Assembly: GCA_014905825.1 (NCBI GenBank)
Contig: JACGCN010000001.1
Span: 1,612,001 to 1,676,000, forward strand
Direction: 5' to 3'
DNA from: Lyophyllum atratum
Lineage: Eukaryota > Basidiomycota > Agaricomycetes > Agaricales > Lyophyllaceae
DNA length: 64,000 nucleotides
Part shown: positions 32,101-41,216 of the stretch, one piece after another
Layout of the letters: the number at the start of each line of letters is the position of its first letter
Numbering within the stretch: the stretch's first letter is position 1
Program-made: the position numbers and the translations under genes
The notes under the pieces: model-generated
Database searches by the model: none
What the model was told of the DNA's origin: nothing
The model's input: the letters and a program-made list of their open reading frames with translations, nothing else

Positions 32101-33224
32101 TGCCGCGCATCGAGCGGCGTACGTAGAGATCCATCTTTCTTCGAAATACATAGCAGCGGAGCTGCTTGTTTCACTGGCCGATGTTCCCACCATCCAGCAT
32201 CCACATATCTATTGATCTTCGCATGAAATTCATCACGAAGAGACATGGGACATCTTGGAGCATGGTATTGATATTGTTTTGATTCATCAATGAGGTTAAT
32301 CTCGTGATTAACCTCTCGCCATGGTGGTAAGGTCGGCTTCGTACCGCTGACCATGTCTTCAAATTCATCGTGCCATTGTTGTCTGAGCCTAGGATAGTCG
32401 TCTTCGGATAGGCGACTATCGTCAGCTCTTCCTTTGCCTTTCCGTAAGGTATGAGCAGCTCGAATAGATGCTTCAGCCCGTTTCGTCGAATCTATATCGA
32501 ACCGAGCACGCAATTTATGAAGACTAAAGTCCCCTTCATCGCGTACTGGTAATCGATACTTCGGTCGCACATAAGGCTGCTTCGGTTTGGTTTCAGTGAA
32601 GTCCATAACCTCAGAGATTTCATCGGGTTCGGGATTCCGATAAACTTCTCCAGGCAGCTGCTTATGCTGTCCTTCGTGGGCCCTCATGGAAGCGACTACT
32701 TCGTTCCATTCCGCGGGCATGCGGTGATCATACATCCACTCGTAATGTGGATTTGGCGTTGGTCTGTCCCAGAAGGACCGCGTACTCTTCTCAGTATTCT
32801 GTTGTGACTTTTCGTCCTGGTTTTTTAAGTCTTTATCGATCATCTCTTTGAGGCGATCGCGTAACACGCTTGAAGACGGTTCGGGTACCGTATCCAGGGT
32901 CACTTTGCTTGATGAAGCCACTGGTTGTGCTTCATCTGACTTCTTTTTGATTTTCGGTTTTCGTTGTGGATGTTCCTGTTTTTGTTGGTTGAGCCCCTTC
33001 GAGCGGCGCTCTTCCTTTTTCGCTGATTTCTTATTCGTTTCTTTAGGGGGTAATGCCGGATTCCCCCTTTTCAGAGTTTCCTGAAACTCTTCTTCCGATA
33101 ACAACAGGGCCCCATGGTCCTTTGGTAAACTGTTAATGGCGAGACCCTCTGTGCTTGACTCGTCATCATCGATTACGGTGGCTTTTCGTATAGAGCCTCC
33201 GTATCCTCCTTCCGGGCCATGGAG
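29178..33224 (-). CDS. pol: A2 Pol: RT, RNase H, integrase, chromodomain
   Basis: Same length and motifs as A1 Pol: MHVYLDDIFIF, VICDASKSGVGAM, HQTLGHFGD, GMDFVGPF, SIVSDRDSKF and the C-terminal chromodomain. One visible difference is TDGQTERANR in A1 against MDGQTERANR here, next to the integrase catalytic Glu. The frame is open from the codon after the gag UGA at 33225-33227, as in A1. Confidence 0.9.
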   Translation of the reverse strand, partial: LHGPEGGYGGSIRKATVIDDDESSTEGLAINSLPKDHGALLLSEEEFQETLKRGNPALPPKETNKKSAKKEERRSKGLNQQKQEHPQRKPKIKKKSDEAQPVASSSKVTLDTVPEPSSSVLRDRLKEMIDKDLKNQDEKSQQNTEKSTRSFWDRPTPNPHYEWMYDHRMPAEWNEVVASMRAHEGQHKQLPGEVYRNPEPDEISEVMDFTETKPKQPYVRPKYRLPVRDEGDFSLHKLRARFDIDSTKRAEASIRAAHTLRKGKGRADDSRLSEDDYPRLRQQWHDEFEDMVSGTKPTLPPWREVNHEINLIDESKQYQYHAPRCPMSLRDEFHAKINRYVDAGWWEHRPVKQAAPLLCISKKDGSLRTPLDARQRNDNTIKDVTPLPDQEVIREDVARGKIRSKIDLTDAYEQVRVLLKDVWKTAFATIVGTYVSNIMQIGDCNAPATFQRLMTSIFRDVIGKFMHVYLDDIFIFSETIEEHEQHLRVIFERLREYSLYLKWKKCELYSDRVDCLGHIIDDQGIHPDADKLARIRDWRTPRNYNDIQRFVGLVNYLSSFLPDISAYTGPLMSITQNGSSFYWRPIHQRCFEMIKRICCKTPIIQPIKPKNDIPIWVICDASKSGVGAMYGQGPTWLECRPAGFMSKKFTSAQQNYAVHERETLAILESLMKWEDKLVGYKIHIITDHKALEFFRTQGNLTPCQWRWIDYMARFDFDITYVKGDLNKVADCLSRYFESNTANDVHDIHDYVNVDARIDPTGEDLPPPRYKEVVDKVVEMRSMHEAQLRRSKRFQEQQEDRDLEAQIMNEATPGASQRHHEPSIHEGSVNMDASETMTLGEALMGKATAASPPDLVDKAFRNRIATGYDEDKLFNYIKEKPEPYKHFNMKNNLIRTKNLAGESVLCVPRIPELTTSIIEQAHQTLGHFGDQRTSEYVRRWYWWPSMSRDVREFCRTCQSCHVTKTSNQKPSGQLHSLPVPTKPWDSIGMDFVGPFPESKGFNYLWVIICRMTSMVHLLPVTTKNTAAELSWIYLREIVRLHGLPSSIVSDRDSKFTSRWWRELHKMMGTKLLMSTSFHPQMDGQTERANRNVAQIFRAVVRHDQKDWVDRVPMSEFAINASISATTKFAPFELNGGYMPSMIKEIRSDEVLPKGIKAYAEQALRNLAEAHDNIIEARVFQTAYANTKRAAEPQIKKGDLVYLSTKNLNLPKGRARKLCPKYVGPYKVLNAIPAKSTYTLELPTALQARRIHPTFHVSLLRPYNASNDALFPNRAQPEPYDFGAPNDQEWFVDEILGHRWTEDKKLEYEVRWSLGDTTWEPHDGCKNLEALGRYLELQGVKTPRGLAKRK

Positions 33225-36200
33225 TCACTCGCGCTTCTCAATGGATCGATACCGACGAGCTCGGCCGTCCGTATCTTCTAACGCCACGCGCACAGCTGGC
33301 GTCGCGACTCCATTGACTACCACTTGGTGGTTCTTGAAGTCCAGTATGACGTTATTGGCATGCATAAATGGTGTGCCAATAATTACATCATATCGGTCAA
33401 AGTTCGCCAGGTCCATGTATACTGGCCCTTTGAACCCTGCCGTTTCAATCTGCACTTCGGTACCGTAAATGACCGAAGCGCGGCTACCCGTTGTTCCTAG
33501 TTGCAGGATCATCGGGTTCTCCAATGGGTAAACTTTTATCTTCGACACCTGCGCAAATGCAGGTGTCATACCAGTAGTAGAACTACCGGTATCCCATAAC
33601 GTCCATGCCTCTTGTCCACCTACGTTGGTGTAGGTAGCCAGGCACTCCTTGGTTTCCGCAGGGTAGATAGGTCGTTGTATCTTATTCTTCCCTGCGTGTA
33701 ACTGAACCTTTCGCATTCGAATGACACAGGGTGCGAGCGACAATATTTTCATAAAAGGTACCTTAAACAAATAGTGAAGGAATACCTTATATACTGAGAT
33801 TATGCAAGGACATCATATTGTAAATCAAATATTTAGTTTTAGTTAAGAAAATATAGTGAGCAAAATTGTGATCTTATGATAGAACATATTCTGAATAAAT
33901 TCATCATATCTTCAGAAAAAGAGCAGGCATTATATGATAAACATAAGGTATATCCTTTCAAGATAATTTCATGAAGGACGAAGTGAAAATATACTTCATA
34001 TTTGTAGCATATAACCCGTAATAAAATTCAAAATATCTTCACACTATTTTCACAGTGTGATTAGTGAAGATTTTAAAATAACTTCACCATATCTCAGGAT
34101 CACACAGCAACATGGTGAAGATATTCTAGATATCTAGCAATATGGTAAAGATATTCTGAATATCTTACTATGTTGCAGATATATTTACAGTGTGAAAATA
34201 GTGTGATCATATTTTGAATTTCTTCAGGGGACACATGCTGCAAATATGAAGTATATTTTCACTTTGTCCTTCATACAATTACCTTGGAAGAATATAGCTT
34301 ATATTCATCATATAATGCTTGCTCTTTTACTGAAAATACAGTGAATTTATTCAGAATACGTTCTCTGATAATATAATAACTTTGCTCACTATATTTTCTT
34401 GTATGAAATTCAATATTTGATTCACAATATGATACCTCTACATAATCTGAACATATAAGGTATTCCTTTACTATTTGTTCAAGATACCTTTCATGAAAAT
34501 TTTGTCCTTCACACCCTGTGTGACGTTGTCTTTCTCATTCTTCTTCTTATCTTTCGGCGGCGGTGCCTCCGAAATTCCAAAGAGTCGCTCATATGATTCT
34601 AGTTGTAAAGCATAGCCATCGGTCGACGATACTTCCCAGATTCCATGCATATGTTCAGAATCCGAGTCATCATAATCAAAGACTTCGACTTCGATCATAT
34701 CGTCGTCATGTTCGCCCAGTTCGGACTCAGGACGATCGAGGTCATCATCTTCGGCATCTGCATCGTGCGCAGATTCCGAGTCATCGTCATTCGATTCGCC
34801 TTCGACTCCGTCTACAGCCGTTCGCATAGCACGCATGTGTGCTCGCTGCTGCTTCTTTGGATCTGGGCACTCTTTTGCGAAGTGACCGGTTCGTCCGCAG
34901 TTGAAACACTTAGATCCACCTGCGGTCTTCTGATGGCTTGGTTTATCCATCTTAGCCATCGGCTGATAGCTTGGCTTATTGTCGTTGGACTTATAAGGTG
35001 GTTTCGGGTCCACCTTATTATCCTTGCGATAATCGTCTCGCTTCTTGAACGGCGTCGGTCGACTAGATCGGAATAATCCTTTCTTGTAGTCGCCGCGTCG
35101 TACGAAGACTTTCCTAGGAACACCTTCGCGATGCTCCTGGTTTTCCTTAGCAGGCGTAGTGTACCGCTGTCGGGTTACACTAGCCGACTTGTCATAATAT
35201 TTAGCCGTCTTCTTAGCAGATTCATAGGCTTTCGCAAGCGCTAAGAACTCCTCGGCTGTGTTGACTTCAGGCGACAATCCTTCATCGAATAGATGATTGC
35301 GCATATCCGTCGACATTGCTGACACGAATCGGTCACAGAACATCCAGTCCGTAACTTTAACGGCCATATTCTGTGAATGATCGACAAGGGTGTCGAACAA
35401 GTCTTGAACGTCGGCATGCTGTTTATATGAGACGGCGTTGAATTCGTCACGCGCGTCTTGCATGGTCGACGGTAGGATAAATCGATCATAGAGACCGAAT
35501 ATAACCTCTTCGAACTTCCATTCTTCTTGAGTTCGATTGACATGAATGACATGCCGCACGAACCATCGTTTGGCTTTGCCATCCAAAAACTCTAGTACCA
35601 TGATTACACGTTCCTGTTCGAGATCAGGACCGCCTAGTCTGGATACTGCCATCAAGAGGACCAGGCTGTGAAGCCAGGTTTCTAACTCTTGGAACTTCGG
35701 ACTGCCGGAATAAGTTCCGACCGATTTTGAATCGGTTCGTCGAGGCTTTAACCCTTCGGGTAGGTGTAGCCGTGTTCCCAAACGCATGAAGATCAACTTG
35801 CTAATGTGTTCATGAATGAGTGCGCGATAACGCTCCTCATTCTGCTGTATCCCGTCAGCGATATCGGCGGTTCGCCTATTCGGTGCGGGCATCGAAAAAC
35901 CCCTGCCATTGGCATTTGATTGCGTGTATGCTGACGTCGATCGACGAGGTTCAGCATACTCTTCTTGATGCACGGGAGCTGTGCTTTGTCCGCGTGCTGA
36001 CTTGTGGGTCTGCGTTTTGCTAGCCCACTGTCGCTTCATGTCGTCTATGGGCTGTCGCCCTTCGAACACGATTCCCTGGTCCGAATATATGGATTTCTGC
36101 CCACTTTTGATATCGGCGATTCGTAACCGTTGATACGAAACTCGATCATCGAAAGTATCCGCGATAGGTACGCTATCGGGGAGTAGTTTCTCCGGTAAAT

Positions 36201-37332
36201 GTGCCTTTCGCTTCTTTGGTGGGATTTGAATGACAGCGTCGCCGTCATTCTCATCCGAACTACTATACGATTCATATTTTAAATTGGCGATCGTCGGTGG
36301 TTCATACGACGAATCGCTAGTTCGTGGTACGCGAGAGTCGATTGTCACCGAGTGGTGTACTCGCTTTTCACATCGAGCTGCATGCTCGCGCCGTTTATAT
36401 TCGCTGGTACTTTCATCAGGTCGGCGCGACTGATGCATAATCGATACTGCGACAGCCCGTTCGTCTATGGGCTGTCTCATTTCTTGCGCTACGGCCTGTG
36501 GAGTCACTGGTTCCACCCGTTGCTTTCCTTTATCTAACGGACGGATAGTGGAGGGAGCAGGCGAATTTATTACTGATGATGCTATAGACGAAGTTCCCGT
36601 AGGGTACTTCTGCTTGTACAAGTAGATAACCCTAGGCAAGATTTCGAGCATCCTCTCGAAGTACTGCTCGTGAGTGCTGTTCGCGGGAGTCACCCCATGC
36701 TTCACGGATAGAAGCTTTTGGGCGCACTCCTGCAGTCGTTCCCTTCGGCGGATGCTGTCCATGCCGATAGCCTGCCAAAAGGCGTCTAGCCTGCTCTGTT
36801 CGCGTTCGAGCTGCCTGTCGGCCTCGAGTACGTCGAACTCTCCATCCGAGGATTCTAGGCCCCGCGGGTCTGGAGTGAAAAAGCCATGGGATGTTCGTGT
36901 ACCCCCATGGTCGCCGTCGTCGCTCGAAAAGTTGCCGAAGGAGGGTCTAGTACCTCCTTGAGCTGGTCCTAATCGCATTGCCGGGCTGGCAATATTGACA
37001 GGAGGTAGACGTATTCTGCCTCCTGAACCACCGGCTTGAGAGGCGTCTGCTAGTTCCTGCGCTAGCGTTCGTCCTTGCGATGCCTGTCTTCGCATCGTTT
37101 CCAATGCCGGGTGCCTCGGCCGACTCGTTCCGGGACGAGACGGTTGCACTGAGGTTGTTGGCCTAGCCAACGACCCTGCTTCCGGATCCGTGTCTTCTTG
37201 TTTGAGTCGTGACGTTCGCAGTGGCCTCTCCGCTTCGAGTAGCGGAGGGGGCGTCACCGGCGTCGCACCCTGTTGCGTGGGTGTGGTTGTTGATGGACCT
37301 GTGGTCGGGTCGGGTTCCGGATTCGTCGCCAT
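33225..37332 (-). pseudogene. gag: A2 Gag-protease, split by a foldback element
   Basis: ATG at 37332. The frame matches A1 Gag through the zinc knuckle CFNCGRTGHFAKEC and the acidic region, then runs into the insert at 34520 and stops at 34471. The protease part (WTLWDTGSSTTG, IIGTPFMHANN) continues on the other side from 33721 to the UGA at 33225. The small 33225-33770 frame begins inside the insert and is not a real start. This copy cannot make protease or Pol fused to a normal Gag. Confidence 0.9.
33725..34520. mobile_element. Foldback (near-palindromic) MITE, 796 bp
   Basis: AT-rich insert in A2 gag. Its ends are CACAGGGTG and the inverted CACCCTGTG, flanked by TGA on both sides (33722-33724 and 34521-34523), a 3-bp target duplication. 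The two halves are imperfect reverse complements over almost their entire length, about 390 bp per arm, with matching blocks such as AAATATAGTGAGCAAA and its inverse. It has no ORF. Ends in CAC and a 3-bp duplication suggest mobilisation by a CACTA-type transposase, but PIF/Harbinger is not excluded. Confidence 0.85.
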
Positions 37333-37430
37333 GTGGTCTCGGTGCTTCTTTGGGTGACGTGATGGTGAGTCGCGTCGTGTGTTCGGCCGTAGGTCGCGTC
37401 GTAGCTTCTAAGCTGGGTAGCTTAAAAAAA

Positions 37431-37616
37431 TGTAGCGTGGCTACGGGGGGTCTTGCAGTTCACGCTACGTAAGCTTGACCAGTCTTGGTATTTGCTACGT
37501 ATGCGTGAGGTTACAAGTGTCTGGTTTGTACATGTTTACTACAGGCCTGTTATAGACGACACCGAAGGTGTCGCCAAACAAACCAAACAACGCCCAGTAA
37601 GGGCGGGGCCCTTACA
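37431..37616 (-). repeat. A2 5' LTR (186 bp)
   Basis: Identical to 25331-25516. Followed by target duplication TGCAG. The 98 bases to the gag ATG match the A1 leader, including the T/A-run and AAGCT at the LTR edge. Confidence 0.95.
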
Positions 37617-37621
37617 TGCAG

Positions 37622-38119
37622 CTGCAGCTACGCATGTGATTTGTGATAACAATTGCTTCTGAGACTTCTAAACCACGAGTGAGACAAACAAAATTGACAC
37701 TTCTTGAGTAGATCAAAGACTCACAGAAAAGGCTCGTATTGTGTGCCTTGGTTGGATGGGACTGCGGCTGGGGTCGGGACTCAGTAAAAATGTCGCTGAG
37801 ACGACTGGGCTTGTAAATGCGACACGTGGCTCGGGTTGCAGCTGATCCCTTGGCTGCTCTGGTTGCTGCTCTGCCCTTGGCTGCTCCAGTGCCTTTGAGG
37901 TCTGTGCCGTCATGCTGTAACGGGCACAGTCAACGCCTATGGCGCTGACCGTAATGTTTGGCAACATCGTGTTTGGCAATGCCTCCACTGCTGCCTATAT
38001 AAACAGTTATGTACAATAGATGTAAACAAGCCCTTGTAAAATGTTGTATAGCAAATAGTACCTACTGGTCAAGCTTACGCCGCCGCACAAGGCATCCCTC
38101 TGTAGCGCCCCACGCTACA
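37622..38119 (+). repeat. Solo-type 5' LTR of a divergent family A relative (start uncertain)
   Basis: Ends TGTAGCG-CCCCA-CGCTACA (38101-38119), a 7-bp hairpin at the place where family A LTRs have GTAGC/GCTAC. It shares CTGGTCAAGCTTACG with the A LTRs and is followed by the same T-run and AAGCTA. A TATATAAA box lies near 37997. The left end was not resolved. A2 is inserted just to its left. Confidence 0.65.
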
Positions 38120-38247
38120 TTTTTTTAAGCTACCCAAAAGTGCTTAACTATCCACTTACTCTATTATCTGGCGCTCATATCTTATCTTAACCCCTTCGAC
38201 ACTCTTCCGGCACCCTTAACCCAATCTGGACGACTTTGATCAAGAAC

Positions 38248-39250
38248 ATGTCTGAACCTGAACCCGACAACTTGGACACCAACCACGACGAGCCGGCAGT
38301 ACCTGGGGCGTTGCCTGTTGGGCCAGGAGCCTATTGGCTTCTGGACGAAGATCCTCGAGACGCGAGCCGGCTGTACAGTCGACTCAATCCCGAGTTCACA
38401 CACCTTGGAACCCAGACCCGAGAGATGGTATCGCGACTGTGGGAACTGGCAAATTGCCAGCTCAGCACACGGCCCACCACAACCCGATCGAACGTGATCT
38501 GGCGCTCGAGGAGGAGGGTGTCTTTGAGACACCCAAACACATCGCAGATACTTCGGAGGAGACAACTACACCGACGCTGAACGCGCCGCACAGATCGTCC
38601 TGGATCAGGCCATAGACGCTTATTTCCAGCAGCAACTGCAAGTGAGTGCACATCGTGCTCAACGATTGCGGACGATTGCCGCTGAGACGCTTTCCGCCTC
38701 GTATGAACAACATCGTGCTATGTACGGTGATAGATACAATGCTACTGAGCAATATAAATTGTTGGTAAAACAATTAACCAAGGACTATCTACTTCGGCGA
38801 CTTGAGCACAAGTTGCAACGGGGTTCTGCAACCCCTACCTCTCAACATAGTCCAGTCAGACCCGCCCGAGTGTTATCACCTGGGCCTCACCAACTTCAGC
38901 CTACTGATCCCCCGAGTCGTCAGCATCGACATGGATCCCGGACTCGGGATCCACCTCCGCACTTGCCAATGGCAGGTGATATACCTGCTTTAGTCGTGCA
39001 ACCGGATCGGGTGCTGGACGCAGCCTTCGAAAGGTTGAATGAGCAGCAAACACCAGGTGAAACCAGCGCGCAGTATGCAGCTCGCTGGGCTGCTGCTCAG
39101 CGCGAACAACTTTATAGGAGGACATTGAGTCGCCCAGTTGAAATGACTATGGATTATCTGATAGAGAGTGACTCGTCTCTCAAGCCACCAACCACACATT
39201 GCAGGACGCTTAATGCGCACTCGACTCACTTCAGGCAGCCCCCTAGTCAT
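38248..39250 (+). pseudogene. gag: Gag remnant of a divergent family A relative
   Basis: ATG at 38248 about 130 bases after the LTR edge. Three frames must be joined: GPGAYWLLDEDPRD and TQTREMVSRLWELAN first, then EEEGVFETPKHIAD, then DQAIDAYFQQQLQ running into the 38642 frame with QRLRTIAAETLSASYEQH and TPGETSAQYAARWAAAQREQ. The last resembles the A1 Gag stretch RPDESTSEYKRREHAARREK in layout. No protease or pol follows. It is a truncated, frameshifted gag. Confidence 0.6.
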
Positions 39251-39299
39251 ACCTCATTAGGGACATTGCCCCACCAAATAATTGAGCCTAACCAGGGCA

Positions 39300-40040
39300 G
39301 AACTGGCGGTACCACCCACCCTCATCTGGGCCCTCCCACCATACTGCTTGGGTGCTCCCAAACCCATGGGGGCTACGACTTTTTTATCATGTGGGGCCCC
39401 CCCTTAGGTGCTTGATCCAATCCTGTGGGAGCTCCCCCATGTCTGGGGGACCACCCACCCTAAAATTGTCATGCTCTTGTACATTTCTATTTCTCAGAAG
39501 TACACTGTGCATACCGACTTTTCTCCATTGTAGGTGATAGCATCATTTCATACTGTCTTTATCCAACTGTCATGTCACTTATCTTAGTGTACTTTTCACC
39601 CATGAAGCATGAGCCTTCTCAGGGTGATAACAGTGTGGTAACTGGCACTGGAGTTGTATTTAGTTTTGGTCTTTACATACTTATTAGTGCTGGATAGGCA
39701 TCATCACACACCTATTAGACATCGCTTTGAGGTGATGGTAGCCCACCTTGAAAGCAAATGGGACCTCTCCCCCTTATGGCACTGGGAGCCCCCATCATAG
39801 CACTGAGAGCCTCCACGGAAGCCATGGGAGCCCCCTTCAAAGCAAAGGGAGCACCTATTCGTCGTAGTGGAGGCTCCCTCAATGATAATGGGACCTCCTC
39901 TCAGTACATATGGGAGCCCCCCAATGTAGGTGGGAGCTCCCCCTCCTACCTATGGAAGCCCCCCAGACATGCGTGGGAGCTTCTTTCCATACATATGGAA
40001 GCCCCCTCCAAGTACTTGGGAGCTCCCATGCATGGCTGTT
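39300..40040. repeat. Degenerate 21-nt array with GGGAGCYCCC core
   Basis: From 39758 to about 40033 there are at least twelve units with a period of 20-22 bases. Each starts with a variant of TGGGAGCCCCC or TGGGAGCTCCC and is followed by about ten variable bases. Sparser copies reach left to about 39300. The core GGGAGCTCCC is self-complementary. The array lies directly downstream of the KDZ stop codon, so it may be the subterminal transposase-binding region of that element. No gene is supported here, and the open frame through it is a by-product of the 21-nt period. Confidence 0.7.
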
Positions 40041-40081
40041 GATCCTCTCCAAGACGATATCAAAATATTATATTATACGAG

Positions 40082-40764
40082 TCAAGTACCAAAGTATAAA
40101 TCAGGTTCTTCAGTAGACATGTAACGGAAGGCATCTGCTAGATCCACGGCATCCAAGGTATCTACGAGTAAGAGGTCCGCCTCATCTGCCTCTATAATAT
40201 CCAGGCGATCCTCATCATCAATACTGTCTTGTGGATCGACATCCCATTCCTCCACCTGATGTACTGATGCTGTGCGCTGCGCTACACGAGCAGCCATGAT
40301 TTCCTCTGGTGATGGGCCCCATTTTGGCAACGTGGAAATGTCCCCAAAGTCAAGAGACTGAGTGTGCTTCTGCCAGACTGCACAAAGGCGGCATAATACG
40401 GTGCGTCGCCGTTCTAGTTCGTAATTGAGAGCCTCACCATCTGAGTATCATTATTATTAATATTCGAGCCGCAATGATTATAGCACTCACCTGTTGAATT
40501 ACAAGGGACACAGACAATTCTCCATTCCTCTGCAAACCACTCGCGCATGCTGCGACACTCATGACGGAGACAAGTCTCTTCCTCCACACAACGATCACGC
40601 TCCAACATGGCCTTGATCAGGTTACGCACGTCCTCGTTAGATAGCCACGGAGGAGGCTCCACTTCAGGGTTGTCGTCATTGTCAACACCAACATCTTGCC
40701 AGATGCCGTCGTTGACATCAAGTGCAAACAAACCTTTCGTGTCAATCTTGGCTGGGCAGCGGGC
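40082..40764 (-). pseudogene. KDZ-type transposase, C-terminal part
   Basis: Reading from 40764 down: CPAKIDTKGLFALDVNDGIW, PPPWLSNEDVRNLIKAML, REWFAEEW, then a GT-AG intron (about 40438-40489), then ELERRRTVLCRLCAVW, an acidic tail and the stop at 40082. These match the C-terminal region I know from Kyakuja-Dileera-Zisupton transposases of Agaricomycetes. The gene is cut at 40764 by an LTR. Its upstream codons continue in frame at 56122-56235 on the far side of the 15.4-kb block. Confidence 0.75.
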
Positions 40765-41123
40765 TGTTAGAAACGCCTTCTGGGCTATCTAATCTCGTTC
40801 CCAACCTATCTCCCATCAACCATCTTGATGGTTGTTACTGTACAGCATTCCTGTGTTGCAGGCTGTGTTGGTTGCATCACCATCTTGATGGTGACTTACT
40901 ACACTGCCTGTTGACCAGATCAGTTTCCTTAGCTACCATCTAACCAGTGCACACAGCCTTCTGCACAGTATATATAGTAGATTAGATTGACCTGAAGTCC
41001 CCAGTTTCTAACTTCGGACTTCAGGTGAGTAGATCAGTCAGTTCCTCAATAAACCAGTTTCTAACTTCGGACTTCAGCTTGTAGCTGTCTAACCTGACAT
41101 CCCTGCGCTTGCCTGTTCTAACA
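40765..41123 (+). repeat. Copia-type LTR 1 (359 bp)
   Basis: TGTTAGAA..TAACA ends. TATATATAG near 40970. Hairpins CAACCATC/GATGGTTG, CACCATC/GATGGTG and CTGAAGTCC/GGACTTCAG. Looks identical to LTR 2 (49061-49419). The left flank is CGGGC; the right flank GCTTT does not match it. Confidence 0.9.
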
Positions 41124-41216
41124 GCTTTTCTAACCACAGGCTCTTCCAACCACCAGCCGCTGTCAAAGAGCACAAACCGCTATCACTCTACTGCCGCCAC
41201 CACCATTGCACGTAAA

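Larger units (their letters stand above)
25331..37616 (-). mobile_element. Ty3/gypsy chromovirus A2, 12,286 bp including a nested foldback element
   Basis: Second member of family A. Identical 186-bp LTRs (25331-25516 and 37431-37616), with TGCAG at 25326-25330 and 37617-37621 as target duplication. Gene order as in A1. Without the 796-bp insert and its 3-bp duplication it is 11,487 bp. The LTRs differ from those of A1 at a handful of sites, so A1 and A2 come from different source copies. Pol is open, gag is split by the foldback insert, and the third ORF has one frameshift and one nonsense codon. It would need help to move. Confidence 0.95.

Noticed and set aside
33225..33770. 181-codon ORF as a separate small protease gene in A2
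   Set aside because: Its start lies inside the foldback insert. The true frame is gag-protease, broken by that insert.
39758..40033. Repeat-spacer look of the 21-nt array as a CRISPR array
   Set aside because: The setting is a eukaryotic transposon end, repeats are degenerate and spacers only about ten bases. No cas genes.
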